Counted from the first letter of the stretch, positions 1 to 9,063 are shown. The stretch: 64,000 nucleotides of DNA from JAXLVB01 sp046329195 (GCA_046329195.1 JAXLVB010000001.1:2542001-2606000), one strand, 5' to 3'. Made by a program: numbers and translations. The notes: generated by a model not told the origin, from the sequence alone.

Positions 1-623
1 ATCAGGGTTTCGCCCTTGCCGTCGATGAGCTGATAGGGCAAGCGGCAGTTTTGGGCGCAGGAGCCACGATTAGCACTGCGCTCGCCGTTGGCTACACTCA
101 TGTAGCAGTTGCCACTAAACGACACGCACAACGCCCCCGACACAAAAAACTCCAACTCGATGTCGGTAGCTTCGTGGATTTCACGGATTTGGTCTAAGTT
201 TAACTCCCTGGCCAAGACTGCTCGCTTCATGCCTGCATCTGCCAAGAATTTAACGTGCTGGGCATCACGGTTATTGGCTTGCGTACTGGCATGAATGACA
301 ATAGGCGGCAGATCCATTTCCATGATGGCCATGTCTTGGATGATGAGGGCATCTACGCCAATATGGTATAATTCATGAATGAGTTGTTGACACGTTGCCA
401 GCTCATCATCATATAAAATGGTGTTGATTACAACAAATACTTTTGCTTTGAAAAGATGGGCATAGCGCACCATTTCAGCAATGTCTTCAACTGAGTTGGT
501 GGCATTGGACCTTGCTCCAAACTGTGGTGCACCAATATATACGGCATCTGCCCCAGCATTAATGGCGGCCATTCCTTGATAGAGGTTTTTGGCGGGGGCA
601 AGAATCTCAACTTTCTTTTTCAT
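1..623 (-). CDS. Peptidase U32 family protein (partial, C-terminus outside window)
   Basis: The N-terminal ~207 residues read from an ATG at 623-621. The start (MKKKVEILAPAKN) and the following segments (INAGADAVYIG, then VIHASTQANN) are typical of the U32 family. A cysteine cluster follows, with the pattern SGNCYMS and then GSCAQNCRLPY, as in the family signature. Members include the RNA-modification proteins RlhA, TrhP and UbiU/UbiV, where cysteines hold an Fe-S cluster, as well as proteins originally called collagenases. Which subfamily this is cannot be decided without the C-terminal half. A -7 promoter box lies about 25 bp upstream. The gene is followed out of the window on the minus strand. 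Confidence 0.88.
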   Translation of the reverse strand, partial: MKKKVEILAPAKNLYQGMAAINAGADAVYIGAPQFGARSNATNSVEDIAEMVRYAHLFKAKVFVVINTILYDDELATCQQLIHELYHIGVDALIIQDMAIMEMDLPPIVIHASTQANNRDAQHVKFLADAGMKRAVLARELNLDQIREIHEATDIELEFFVSGALCVSFSGNCYMSVANGERSANRGSCAQNCRLPYQLIDGKGETL

Positions 624-646
624 CTGAGTATCGCTAATAATGGCTG

Positions 647-654
647 CAAAATTA
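647..654 (-). promoter_or_regulatory. Putative -7 promoter box of the U32 gene
   Basis: The minus strand reads TAATTTTG, which fits the Bacteroidota -7 consensus TAnnTTTG. It ends 24 bp before the ATG at 623. No convincing -33 TTTG was seen, so this rests on one motif and its position. Confidence 0.45.
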
Positions 655-792
655 CAGAATTTTGAGCAGATGCCCATAATAGGGATTTTCTTGGCGGGAT
701 GAGCGGCATTATCAACGACAATTAAAAGATTCGCTACTGCGATTACAGTATCCGATCAATGGTTGTGGGTTATCAATAGCTGTCTGTGAGTG

Positions 793-1065
793 GCTATACG
801 CCTGTATCATAATTAGGAAGGAGGGCGTATGCTATACGCCCTTACGGTATATTAACTGGGCGTATGCTATACGCCCCTACGGTATATTAACTGGGCGTAT
901 GCTATACGCCCCTACGGTATGGTGTATTAACTAGGCGTATGCTATACGCCCCTACGGTATGGTATATTAACTAGGCGTATGCTACACGCCAATACGGTAT
1001 ATTAACTGGGCGTATGCTATACGCCCCTACGGTATGGTATATTAACTAGGCGTATCCTATACGCC
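793..1065. repeat. Tandem array of seven palindromic units
   Basis: The 17-mer GGCGTATGCTATACGCC (arms GGCGTAT/ATACGCC, loop GCT) or a close variant occurs at 824, 859, 894, 934, 974, 1009 and 1049. A half unit (GCTATACGCC) lies at 793-802. Linkers are near-identical (CCTACGGTAT(GGTAT)ATTAACT), so the period is either 35 or 40 bp, depending on whether a second GGTAT is present. The copy at 974 has a T-to-C change in the right arm, and the copy at 1049 has a G-to-C change in the loop. The array lies between two minus-strand genes, after the stop of the URO-D-like gene and upstream of the U32 promoter. Function is unknown. Confidence 0.9.
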
Positions 1066-1137
1066 CCTACGTTAATTAACTAGCTGATTATCAGTATTTA
1101 TATGGCTGTGATGTGCGATTAAGAAAAGGGTTGGACT

Positions 1138-2196
1138 CTATCCTTTCCAGCGTTGGGTGTGAGCCATATCAACAGCTTGACGAATCTGTTGCCAGTTATT
1201 GCTGCATGGTAAGGCGCACTCTGCGCCCAGAATAAACTTCTCTGGAGCGTTCTGAATTACTTCTTTTACGTTTTCTAAAATAAGGTCGGTATTAGAAGTA
1301 CAAATGCTTCCTTTTTTCTCCATACCTCCAAATACGGGTCTTTTGAAGAGCTTATAAATGTCTTTTGTTGAAAACAATTGGCTGTTTATTTTCAAACTAC
1401 AATTCACGATATGCCCGGGATAGTCCAAAAAAGGAGTGAGGTCATCGTAGTCGCTTACAAAGTCACAGATGTGCAAGATATTGCAAGGGGTGGCCTCGTT
1501 GATTCGTTTCATCACCACCAAATCGTAAGGTTTTACATAATTGGCAAAAATGGCGGGGTCTCTGAAGCGGAATCCTTCGCCGCCTTGAGTAGCTGCTAAA
1601 AATCCATCAACACCTAATTTGATGCACTCGTTGGCAAACAGTAGCGTGCTTTCAGTGATGATATCCAAGCCTTTTTTGACGGCTTCGGGGTCTTGCTTGA
1701 GGTGTTTGGTGAGTAGTTCGCCTCCCACACTATGGCCTGCGCTCATAAAGGGCGAATAGAGTGTTACGATGACTGGAGCGAGTTTTTTCCCTTTTTTTAC
1801 CAATTCTTTTACGACGTACAGCTGTTTTTCGTAAAAGTCTTTTTTGTAAAAAGGCATGTTCGCCCAATCAGAAGGCTGTTTAATAAGGTCTATTTTGGGG
1901 AATTCACTCTCATATTGGACTTTGATAAAATCCATATCAATGGCATTAAAGTACTCCAAATGCCTATTTACGGCCGCATCGCCGGTTTTGTACCCCTCTC
2001 CAAAATGAACGAAAAACCCGCAAGGCACGTACTCTTGCTTTTTGTTGGTTTGTATTAAGTCAAAAATCGCTTGTCGTTTATCTACCTTGAGCTTATGGGT
2101 TGGCGTAGCCCAAAGCGAATGGCTCTGGTAGGTAGTGGCAGCTAAAACCGAAAGGGTTTTCAGAAAATCACGGCGAGGTTGAAGGGTCTTTAGCAT
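1138..2196 (-). CDS. Exported uroporphyrinogen decarboxylase (URO-D) family protein
   Basis: A 352-residue protein from the ATG at 2196. The open frame continues upstream to 2355 but would then overlap the end of the serine dehydratase gene by 125 bp. The internal start instead gives an N-terminus with RRDFLK at residues 8-13 followed by a hydrophobic stretch, a twin-arginine-like export signal. The body (GFFVHFGEGYKTGD, then MDFIKVQYE, LGVDGFLAATQGG and the ending CALPCSNNW) has the TIM-barrel pattern of URO-D/MtaA-type proteins. These range from haem synthesis enzymes to corrinoid methyltransferases. An exported member is unlikely to act in haem synthesis; its substrate is unknown. It lies 34 bp downstream of sdaA and may be cotranscribed with it. 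Confidence 0.75.
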   Translation of the reverse strand: MLKTLQPRRDFLKTLSVLAATTYQSHSLWATPTHKLKVDKRQAIFDLIQTNKKQEYVPCGFFVHFGEGYKTGDAAVNRHLEYFNAIDMDFIKVQYESEFPKIDLIKQPSDWANMPFYKKDFYEKQLYVVKELVKKGKKLAPVIVTLYSPFMSAGHSVGGELLTKHLKQDPEAVKKGLDIITESTLLFANECIKLGVDGFLAATQGGEGFRFRDPAIFANYVKPYDLVVMKRINEATPCNILHICDFVSDYDDLTPFLDYPGHIVNCSLKINSQLFSTKDIYKLFKRPVFGGMEKKGSICTSNTDLILENVKEVIQNAPEKFILGAECALPCSNNWQQIRQAVDMAHTQRWKG

Positions 2197-2230
2197 GTTA
2201 AGGAATTGGTTTGGAGAGGCAAAAAAGAGG

Positions 2231-3808
2231 TTAACAGCTCTTAAAGAACCGATTGGGTTCTTCTTCCAAGAGGGCTTCAATGCGTTTAGCGGCTTTGGTA
2301 ATCGAAAGCCCGCCGAGGTTAGTGCACCGTAAGGTATGGTGGATTTGGTCGCCAACGGCCTTCATGGTTTCAATCACCTCATCCAACGGAATCAGTGACT
2401 CATAATCAGACAAGGCCATGTTGGCACAGGATACGGCATTGGTAGCTGCCATGACGTTGCGGCCCAAACAAGGGGCTTCTACCCGATTGCCAATAGGGTC
2501 GCAGATGATGCCCAGCGAGTTTTGTAAAGCCAACGAAGCAGCAGCAATAGATTGGGTGAGGGTGCCGCCTTTCATACCCACAAGGGCAGCAGCGGCCATT
2601 CCTCCGCCAGAGCCTGTTTCGGCCATACAGCCCCCCACTTCGGCGGCAAATGTGGCATGGGCGGCAATAAAAACGCCTATCAAACCAGCGGCCAACATGC
2701 CTTTGACGATGTCGTCTTCGGGTAAGCCAAGCGAGTGCGCTGTACCAAACAATGCCCCTGGCAAGGCGCCACATGAGCCTGCTGTAGGAGCTGCCACAAT
2801 GACTCCCATTGAGCTTTTGACCTCCATCATAGCCGATACATACATGATGATTCGGTTGTTGGCATCGCCGCCGACTAATTGATTGGCTGCTAATTTCTCT
2901 TTGAATTGCAAGGACTGACTTCCCAAAATCCTATCGGCATACTGCGTGCCTTTGAGACCCAACTCAATGGCGTTGCCCATGATATGGATGATTTTACGCA
3001 TTTTCTCAAACACCTCTTCGGGCGAAATATTACCCCGAGCCGATTCATAGTCCACCGCTAACTCCCACAACGCCTTGTTTTTGCCGTGGTTGTAGTCGAG
3101 CATTTCGTTGCAGGTGATAAACGGCACCTGTATGTTTTGGCGAGCCATCACCGGAAGCACAGGATGCAGGCACTTGACACAGGCTACCTCCTCCATTTTT
3201 TGCAATTCTTCAACAATGATGGTATCTAACGGAGCCTGTGATTTGACCTCAATAAAACTGGTGGTACCTTGAAGAAACTCAATAGAATCAGCTGTGATAG
3301 AGGCTTTTAAATAAGAAAGGACGGGCTCAGGGTGTTGGCAGTAGATGAGTGTTTCGACATAATCTCCAGCCATGGATACGGGTACGCCATCAATTTCAAT
3401 GACTTCTATCATGCCTCCACCCGTTGAAATGGCCGTCAAATCCCTTGTTTCTTTGTCGTTTTTTAGCTGTATTTTGTAGGTGTTAGGGTGCTCTGCCTTG
3501 ATGTCACAAATCTGAATAGTAACGTTGATGCCTGCCGTTGCTAGGTATTTTTCAGACTCAGGTAATCGTTCGTCGTAGGCTTCCCAGCCCAAAAAACCAC
3601 CGAATAGCCCCATGTCTGAGCCTTGACTTTTGTGTGTGGTGGCTAAAGAACCAGTTGGGTCAAATTCAATCAAAATATCCTTGATGGTCTGGTCCATCAA
3701 ATCTCGGCACAGGCGGGCAATTCGCAAAGAAGCGGCGCAATGGGAACTGGAAGGTCCTCGCATCACGGGACCGATAACGTCATTGAATATACTCGGATAA
3801 GAAGCCAT
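2231..3808 (-). CDS. sdaA: L-serine dehydratase (L-serine ammonia-lyase), single-chain iron-sulfur type
   Basis: A 525-residue enzyme that deaminates L-serine to pyruvate and ammonia using a [4Fe-4S] cluster. The N-terminal beta domain carries GPSSSH at residues 18-23. The C-terminal alpha domain carries PTAGSCGALPG (341-351). Cysteines C394, C436 (CDPIGN) and C447 (EAPC) have exactly the 42 and 11 residue spacing of the three cluster ligands of the Legionella type (343/385/396). Beta and alpha domains are fused as in Gram-negative SdaA rather than split as in Bacillus SdaAA/SdaAB. A -7 box lies about 100 bp upstream. The window also holds the full serine synthesis route (43.4-46.7 kb). Confidence 0.95.
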   Translation of the reverse strand: MASYPSIFNDVIGPVMRGPSSSHCAASLRIARLCRDLMDQTIKDILIEFDPTGSLATTHKSQGSDMGLFGGFLGWEAYDERLPESEKYLATAGINVTIQICDIKAEHPNTYKIQLKNDKETRDLTAISTGGGMIEVIEIDGVPVSMAGDYVETLIYCQHPEPVLSYLKASITADSIEFLQGTTSFIEVKSQAPLDTIIVEELQKMEEVACVKCLHPVLPVMARQNIQVPFITCNEMLDYNHGKNKALWELAVDYESARGNISPEEVFEKMRKIIHIMGNAIELGLKGTQYADRILGSQSLQFKEKLAANQLVGGDANNRIIMYVSAMMEVKSSMGVIVAAPTAGSCGALPGALFGTAHSLGLPEDDIVKGMLAAGLIGVFIAAHATFAAEVGGCMAETGSGGGMAAAALVGMKGGTLTQSIAAASLALQNSLGIICDPIGNRVEAPCLGRNVMAATNAVSCANMALSDYESLIPLDEVIETMKAVGDQIHHTLRCTNLGGLSITKAAKRIEALLEEEPNRFFKSC

Positions 3809-3910
3809 GATGGGTTTGAGTTTAGCGTTGATTTGACGATGGGTGAGTAGCTGAGTTATATGCTCTGAAAATTTGGTATTCAGTTAGTTAAATCGCTTTG
3901 AGGGTGTCTG

Positions 3911-3918
3911 CAAATCTA
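3911..3918 (-). promoter_or_regulatory. Putative -7 promoter box of sdaA
   Basis: The minus strand reads TAGATTTG, a fit to TAnnTTTG, about 100 bp upstream of the sdaA ATG and just downstream of the BNR-protein stop. It would give a fairly long leader; no -33 element was identified. Confidence 0.35.
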
Positions 3919-3953
3919 GCTAACTCTGGACGAATAAGTGCAATCATCCAAAG

Positions 3954-6578
3954 TTACTTTTTATTAGGCGAAACCCCTTCTTTTACTACAAAAACTTGTT
4001 CCTCTGTGGTTTTTCCGTCCGACAAAACTAACGTGTAGCTGCCTGCTTCTACGAATCTATCACGAGGGATGAAGTAAGGCGAATCCTGATTGGTAATTTC
4101 ATGGCCAACTACCAAATCCCAGCGGTATTCATTAAACCCTTTTTTCCCTTGCAGGGTCTTGGTCCAGAGGGTTTTGCGGTCTTTTCCTTGCAGGGACAGG
4201 GTGATTGTTTTGGCTTCGCTTAGCCAAAAAGGAATGCTTGTTTTTTCAAAATGTTGGTAGTCAGGAAGGTTGCTGTGCGTACTGACCCACGGGCGCTGAC
4301 TTGTGGCAGTTTCAAATAAATAGTCTTTGTCCAGTGGCCTATTAGAAGATACCATCGCATGGATGGGGCGCAAGTTCATCTTATAAATACCCCTGCCGTG
4401 AGTGGCAACTACTAAATCTTGGGTGCTTTCGTGGATTTCGAGGTCGGCTACGGCAGCACTTGGCATATTAGCGCCTAAATAAGCCCATGTTTTGCCCCGA
4501 TTAATGGAGATATAAACACCCCGTAAACCACCTGCATACACGATGTTTTGGTCGGTTGGGTCTTCTAACACAACATTGATGGGTTCGTTGGGCAAGCCAG
4601 TAGCAATGCTAGTCCAGTTTTTGCCGTAATCTTCTGATACATAAAGATATGACTGCAAGTCATCGTAATTGATGCCCGTCATGGCCAGATAGACTCTTGA
4701 GCGAACAAAGCGGGAAGGGCAAATGCTCCGAACGTAATTGTTGGCCAGCCCCGAGCTGACTTCTTCCCAAGTGGCCCCGTCGTTGGTAGTAACCCAGCAA
4801 GCTCCACGGTCGGTACCTGCATAGAGCAAGCCTTTCTGAATGGAAGACTCGACAAGAGCTCCTGTAGAGAATGATTTTTTTCCCTGAAAGTGCGACTTAG
4901 CCAAATTGGGGCTAATCGCTTGCCAATGGTCACCTCTGTCTGTGCTTTTAAAAATATAATTGCCACCATGATACAGCGTTTTGCTATGATGAGGCGAGAT
5001 AAAATAAGGCGTTATGTAATTGAAGGTAAGCGTATCTTGGATGCTCTGGGGCAGTTCGGGTTGAATAACCTGAGTCTTTTCCGCTTTTTTATCATACCGA
5101 ATGGCATGACCGTGTTGTGCGCTGTAATAGAGAATGTTATCGTCGTCGGGGTCCACTTGCGACACACAACCGTCGCCACCGTCCCAGGGGTCAATCCAGA
5201 GGTATTTCCATGGGTCAGGAAACGCCGGCTTGAGTTCGTTGGGAGGTCCGTACACGGTGGCATCGTCTTGGGTACCGCCATAAATCACGTAGTTCTTTTG
5301 GTCAATCGTAATATCATAAAATTCACCTACAGGAATATTGTTGTAATGAAACCACGACACACCCTTGTCATAACTCACATAACAGCCGCCGTCGTTGCCA
5401 GCCACTAGATGCTGCGGGTTGGTAGGGTTAATCCATAATTCAGACTGGTCTAAATGAAAGCCTTTGGCCATACTTGGGGTAGAGCGATTCACTTGGCCTT
5501 CAAGGTACGAAAAGGTCTTGCCGCCGTCTTGGCTATGCGCCAGCCGTACCCCCAAGCAATAGACCTCTTCGTCATTTTGTGGATTGACATACACATCGGT
5601 AAAATACCAACCAATGACCGAAAAGTTGTAAAAGGGCGAGCTGTGCGTCTTGGTCCAGGTCAACCCGCCATCAGTTGTTTTATACAGTTCGGCGGCTTCG
5701 CCTTTGGGGTTCTTGAGGTTATCTACCAAAGCGTAGGCTTTGAGAGGATTTTTGTAAGACACAGCCAGCCCGATACGCCCTACCAATGGACCTGATGGCA
5801 AGCCCTTAGTACAGGCCGTCCACGACTTGCCACCATTGGTGCTTCTGTAGATACCGCTATTAGAGCCACTGATGCTGGGGTACACCTCCCATGCAGAGGC
5901 ATACATCATGGTAGGATTGGAGGGAGCTATCACCACATCATTTACACCTGTGGCGTCGTTTTTGTATAGAACTTGTTGCCACGTTTTGCCGCCGTTAGAA
6001 GTCAAGTACAACCCCCTGTTCTTGTTTTTTGACCATAAATGCCCCAATACTGCCACTAAAACAATGTCAGGATTGTGCGGATGTATGGCGATTTCGGCGA
6101 TAGACCACGAGTCTTCTAAGCCAATGTGTTGCCAGGTTTTGCCAGCATCGTTGGAGCGATACATGCCTGTGCCAGGCAGGGTGAAATTGCGAGGTTTTTT
6201 GAGGTTTTCGCCAGTACCAAGGTAAATGATTGAAGGATTTGACGGAGCCAATTCCATATCGCCAATGCCTAGCGAGGCTTGTTCTTCAAAAATACATTGC
6301 CAACTAATGCCATGATTGGTGGTTTTCCAGAGTCCACCTGATCCAAAACCAACATAGATGGTACCTGGGTGCGAAGCATCTGCTTGCACCACATCGGCAC
6401 GAGCAGAATTAAGCATAGGCCCCAAGGGTACCCAGTCGAGTTGGTAGGAAGTTTCCTTTTTCATTTCCTGATAGGTACGAAAAGAGGCTTCTAACGGAGA
6501 GGGTGTTTGCTGTGCAAATAGGCTTGCCGTGAGGCATTGGCTGAGTAAACAAACTAGCAAAAATGTTTTCGAACCCAT
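3954..6578 (-). CDS. Secreted BNR/sortilin-like (VPS10-type) beta-propeller protein
   Basis: An 874-residue protein with a signal peptide (residues 1-22, ending SLFAQ). Many Asp-box motifs of the form S-x-DGGKTW recur (SNDAGKTW, SNGGKTW, STNGGKSW, TTDGGLTW, SQDGGKTF, STDRGDHW, TTNDGATW, SEDYGKNW, INRGKTW). This is the signature of one or two large beta-propellers as in sortilin/VPS10 and BNR 'glycosyl hydrolase' families. After about residue 740 the propeller ends and a beta-sandwich-like tail follows. Automatic annotation often calls such proteins glycosyl hydrolases, but the motif is structural and no catalytic residues can be assigned. It is probably extracellular or periplasmic and possibly peptide- or glycan-binding. 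It is transcribed alone, divergently from the sensor-regulator gene at 6887. Confidence 0.82.
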   Translation of the reverse strand: MGSKTFLLVCLLSQCLTASLFAQQTPSPLEASFRTYQEMKKETSYQLDWVPLGPMLNSARADVVQADASHPGTIYVGFGSGGLWKTTNHGISWQCIFEEQASLGIGDMELAPSNPSIIYLGTGENLKKPRNFTLPGTGMYRSNDAGKTWQHIGLEDSWSIAEIAIHPHNPDIVLVAVLGHLWSKNKNRGLYLTSNGGKTWQQVLYKNDATGVNDVVIAPSNPTMMYASAWEVYPSISGSNSGIYRSTNGGKSWTACTKGLPSGPLVGRIGLAVSYKNPLKAYALVDNLKNPKGEAAELYKTTDGGLTWTKTHSSPFYNFSVIGWYFTDVYVNPQNDEEVYCLGVRLAHSQDGGKTFSYLEGQVNRSTPSMAKGFHLDQSELWINPTNPQHLVAGNDGGCYVSYDKGVSWFHYNNIPVGEFYDITIDQKNYVIYGGTQDDATVYGPPNELKPAFPDPWKYLWIDPWDGGDGCVSQVDPDDDNILYYSAQHGHAIRYDKKAEKTQVIQPELPQSIQDTLTFNYITPYFISPHHSKTLYHGGNYIFKSTDRGDHWQAISPNLAKSHFQGKKSFSTGALVESSIQKGLLYAGTDRGACWVTTNDGATWEEVSSGLANNYVRSICPSRFVRSRVYLAMTGINYDDLQSYLYVSEDYGKNWTSIATGLPNEPINVVLEDPTDQNIVYAGGLRGVYISINRGKTWAYLGANMPSAAVADLEIHESTQDLVVATHGRGIYKMNLRPIHAMVSSNRPLDKDYLFETATSQRPWVSTHSNLPDYQHFEKTSIPFWLSEAKTITLSLQGKDRKTLWTKTLQGKKGFNEYRWDLVVGHEITNQDSPYFIPRDRFVEAGSYTLVLSDGKTTEEQVFVVKEGVSPNKK

Positions 6579-6886
6579 GGATTTGTTGAATGGACAAGTG
6601 AAGAAAATGAAGTGGGTATAAAGTAGGGAAATTCTTACTTAAAACACAATAAAGGCAACGGTGAAAAGGCACACCGATGTTGCTTGGGAAGTTTGAAACG
6701 AATAGGCTACATAATGATTATTCTCAAAACGTTGCGCCTTTACAAAGAGTAGAAGTAGTAAGCACCTGGATGATGAATTTTGATAGTGGTGTTTTGACCA
6801 CAAAAACGTTTTGTAAATTGCAATTCATTATATTTGATTGTTGGCTGAAAATTTGCCAATTGAAAGAAAAATCCAAATACATTGAC
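6579..6886. other. Intergenic region between divergent BNR and regulator genes
   Basis: About 308 bp between divergent genes. An open frame runs into it from the regulator (possible start 6677), but the signal peptide at 6887 shows the true start is internal. The only clear element is the TAnnTTTG box at 6829-6836. Nothing else was recognised. Confidence 0.5.
6829..6836 (+). promoter_or_regulatory. Putative -7 promoter box of the glucan sensor-regulator
   Basis: TATATTTG fits TAnnTTTG and lies 50 bp upstream of the ATG at 6887. A TTTTG at 6809-6813 is a possible but close-spaced -33 element. It lies inside the longer reading frame that begins at 6677, supporting the internal start. Confidence 0.45.
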
Positions 6887-8767
6887 ATGCGCCGGTGGGT
6901 TGTTATTATCATGCTTCTGAGCAATTGTATTGGCTGGGCACAAGTTCGGCTGGAAATAACGCATTATCCGACATTTAAAAGCACAGATACTCGAATTTTT
7001 ATAGCCAGTAGCTTCAATGACTGGAACCCCGGCGACCCCACTATGGAACTAAAGCGCCGAGCTGATGGGGTATATTACCTTGATTTACCCGATACACTGA
7101 CTCATTTTGAGTACAAGTTTACACAAGGCTCTTGGATTTTGGTAGAGGGAAAAGCCGATGGAACGAGCCGACCGAATCGAATATATGACAGGCTGTCGTC
7201 TGAGAACCCCAACCTCATTGCTGTGCAGATTGCAGGCTGGGAGGCCAAGCCCACCTACCGCTTTGTTATCAAGCAGATTCCGGCTAATACGCCCAAAGAT
7301 GCCACGCTATATATTGTTGGTAATTTTAACAACTGGCGTGCCAATGACGAAGACTATAAACTCCAACGTCAGTTTGACGGGACTTATCGAGTGAGTGTTA
7401 TTTCTGATTTGAACCGAATCGAGTATAAGTTTACCCGAGGCGACTGGAACATGGTCGAAGGTATGGCCACAGGTCGTGCCCGCCCGAATCGGGTGCTGAT
7501 ACCCAGTCGCTTGAAACGCACCGATGCGATTGAAATTGAGAAAATTGAAAGTTGGGAAGATTTAAGCGGTACGTTTAATTTCTTTTCTATCTACGACTTG
7601 CTTTTACTGTTTTCGGCGTTTCAGAGCATCTTGCTTGTTATTTTTATTCCAACTATCCAAGATTACAACCGTCAGGCCAATCGGTGGTTAGTGATTTCGC
7701 TGGCGGTTTCGAGTTTGTTGGTCTTTCTAAAAGTGATAAGTGCTTATCGTGAGGTAGCTCAACAAAACACTAAACTTTTGTTTTTGCCTGATTTTGTGTT
7801 GTTTCTGTATGCTCCATTGTTTTATTTTTACATACAGAAGCTACTCTTCAAAAGTGCCTTGCTACCTCGCCGTTGGTGGCTACATTTTGTACCCGTTTTG
7901 GTGCAGTTTTTTGTGTATCTGCCTTATTTTTTGATGGATAGCAAAACGCTTCAATACAAAATCGTGAACCTCGAAATTGACTTAGCATGGGTTTATACCA
8001 TTACGGCTAGTGTAGGTTTGTTATTCAACGGGTATTATTGGATTATATGCCAAAAAACACTCAGGCAATACCAACAGCAATACAGCACGGTGGCTTCGTC
8101 GGATCAAAGCCTACAATACCTAACGACGGTATTGGTGATTCAGGCAGTTTGTCTTGTATTATGGCTGTTTACGGGGGCTCTTATCGTTATTCAGCAGGTT
8201 TTTGAGAGTGATATTGCCCTCATCATTCAAGGTAGTGTTGATTTAATTTGGCTGGCTTTTTCTACGATTCCTTACCTGCTGGGGTATTTTGCAATTCATC
8301 AGCCAGAGATTTTTAAGTTACCAAGCCAATCTATTTCATTCTTACCACAAGAAAATACAACAATTGACGTAGAACACCCAGTAGTACTAGACGAAGAAGC
8401 CGTAGAACCCAATGAAAACTTAGAGGTATATCGAGAAAAAATAGACACCTATATTGCAAAACATAAGCCATACATTAATGCAGGGCTTACCCTCAACGAG
8501 ATGGCCTCCAAACTTAAAATGTCTCCTCATTTGCTCTCAAAAGTGATAAATGAGGTCTATGGGAAAAACTTTTTTGACTTTGTAAACGCCTACCGTATCG
8601 AAGAGTTTATCGAACGATTTGAAGATTCTCGCAACAAAAACTTTACGATGTTGGCCATTGCGTTTGATGTGGGATTCAATTCCAAAACTGCCTTTAATCG
8701 AGCCTTCAAGAAAATGACACAGCAGTCGCCTCGTGAGTATTTCTATGAGTCACGAGTAGGCGACTAG
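6887..8767 (+). CDS. Membrane-bound AraC-family regulator with tandem periplasmic glycogen-binding-like domains
   Basis: A 626-residue protein from the ATG at 6887, chosen because it begins with a signal sequence (residues 1-18). Two homologous E-set/CBM48-like domains follow, at about 20-118 and 120-220. Each carries a SFNDW or NFNNW motif, an F/I-EYKFT-x-G-x-W strand and a shared G-x-x-RPNR end. About seven hydrophobic segments span 235-475. A C-terminal AraC/XylS DNA-binding domain occupies about 515-620 (INAGLTLNEMASKLKMS, then FDVGFNSKTAFNRAFKK, SPREYF). The two-domain sensor resembles AMPK/isoamylase glycogen-binding modules. The gene sits directly upstream of a starch-type SusC/SusD locus in the same orientation. 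The inferred role is to sense alpha-glucans in the periplasm and activate that locus; this domain order has not been tested here. Confidence 0.85.
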   Translation: MRRWVVIIMLLSNCIGWAQVRLEITHYPTFKSTDTRIFIASSFNDWNPGDPTMELKRRADGVYYLDLPDTLTHFEYKFTQGSWILVEGKADGTSRPNRIYDRLSSENPNLIAVQIAGWEAKPTYRFVIKQIPANTPKDATLYIVGNFNNWRANDEDYKLQRQFDGTYRVSVISDLNRIEYKFTRGDWNMVEGMATGRARPNRVLIPSRLKRTDAIEIEKIESWEDLSGTFNFFSIYDLLLLFSAFQSILLVIFIPTIQDYNRQANRWLVISLAVSSLLVFLKVISAYREVAQQNTKLLFLPDFVLFLYAPLFYFYIQKLLFKSALLPRRWWLHFVPVLVQFFVYLPYFLMDSKTLQYKIVNLEIDLAWVYTITASVGLLFNGYYWIICQKTLRQYQQQYSTVASSDQSLQYLTTVLVIQAVCLVLWLFTGALIVIQQVFESDIALIIQGSVDLIWLAFSTIPYLLGYFAIHQPEIFKLPSQSISFLPQENTTIDVEHPVVLDEEAVEPNENLEVYREKIDTYIAKHKPYINAGLTLNEMASKLKMSPHLLSKVINEVYGKNFFDFVNAYRIEEFIERFEDSRNKNFTMLAIAFDVGFNSKTAFNRAFKKMTQQSPREYFYESRVGD

Positions 8768-8846
8768 GCTATCTGCATCAACTACCCCAATACTGATTCT
8801 AATCCGTATTTTTTAGAACAACTCAATCTCTTTGAGGTATCAAAAA

Positions 8847-8880
8847 GGTGCCATTTTATAAAGTGGCCTCCATTTTTTTG
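8847..8880 (+). terminator. Rho-independent terminator after the regulator gene
   Basis: The stem CCATTTTATAAAGTGG at 8851-8866 is self-complementary with one wobble pair. It is flanked by partly pairing GG/CC and followed by seven T residues (8872-8879 region). It separates the regulator from susC. Confidence 0.65.
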
Positions 8881-8984
8881 TGTGTAAATATCTGATTTTT
8901 AGCTAATTATAATAAATATTGACGCTATTCGTTGAGAGAGGTAGCACTTTCTTAAAGTGGAACGACAAGCCTTGTATAGTATGG

Positions 8985-8992
8985 TACTTTTG
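8985..8992 (+). promoter_or_regulatory. Putative -7 promoter box of the starch locus
   Basis: TACTTTTG matches TAnnTTTG, 71 bp upstream of the SusC start and downstream of the regulator's terminator. It is a likely target region for activation by the upstream AraC-type regulator. Confidence 0.5.
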
Positions 8993-9063
8993 TAGGAAAA
9001 TATTGAACTACATCAGTTCATTATCCTATTTTTTATCTATTTAACCAAAATCAAGGTATTAAG

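Noticed and set aside
428..610. Minus-strand 60-codon frame inside the U32 gene region
   Set aside because: Out of frame with the clearly conserved U32 protein on the same strand.
793..1065. Repeat array considered as a CRISPR
   Set aside because: The spacers between palindromes are themselves conserved, only 18-23 bp long, and no cas genes are present.
2197..2355. Longer N-terminus of the URO-D-like gene
   Set aside because: It would overlap sdaA by 125 bp, and its residues show no conservation-like pattern, while the internal ATG gives an export signal.
2418..2882. Plus-strand open frame of 154 codons inside sdaA
   Set aside because: It is antisense to a strongly conserved enzyme, has biased shadow composition and no promoter or motif.
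4890..5408. Plus-strand open frame of 172 codons inside the BNR gene
   Set aside because: Antisense shadow of a coding gene; no recognisable domain or start context.
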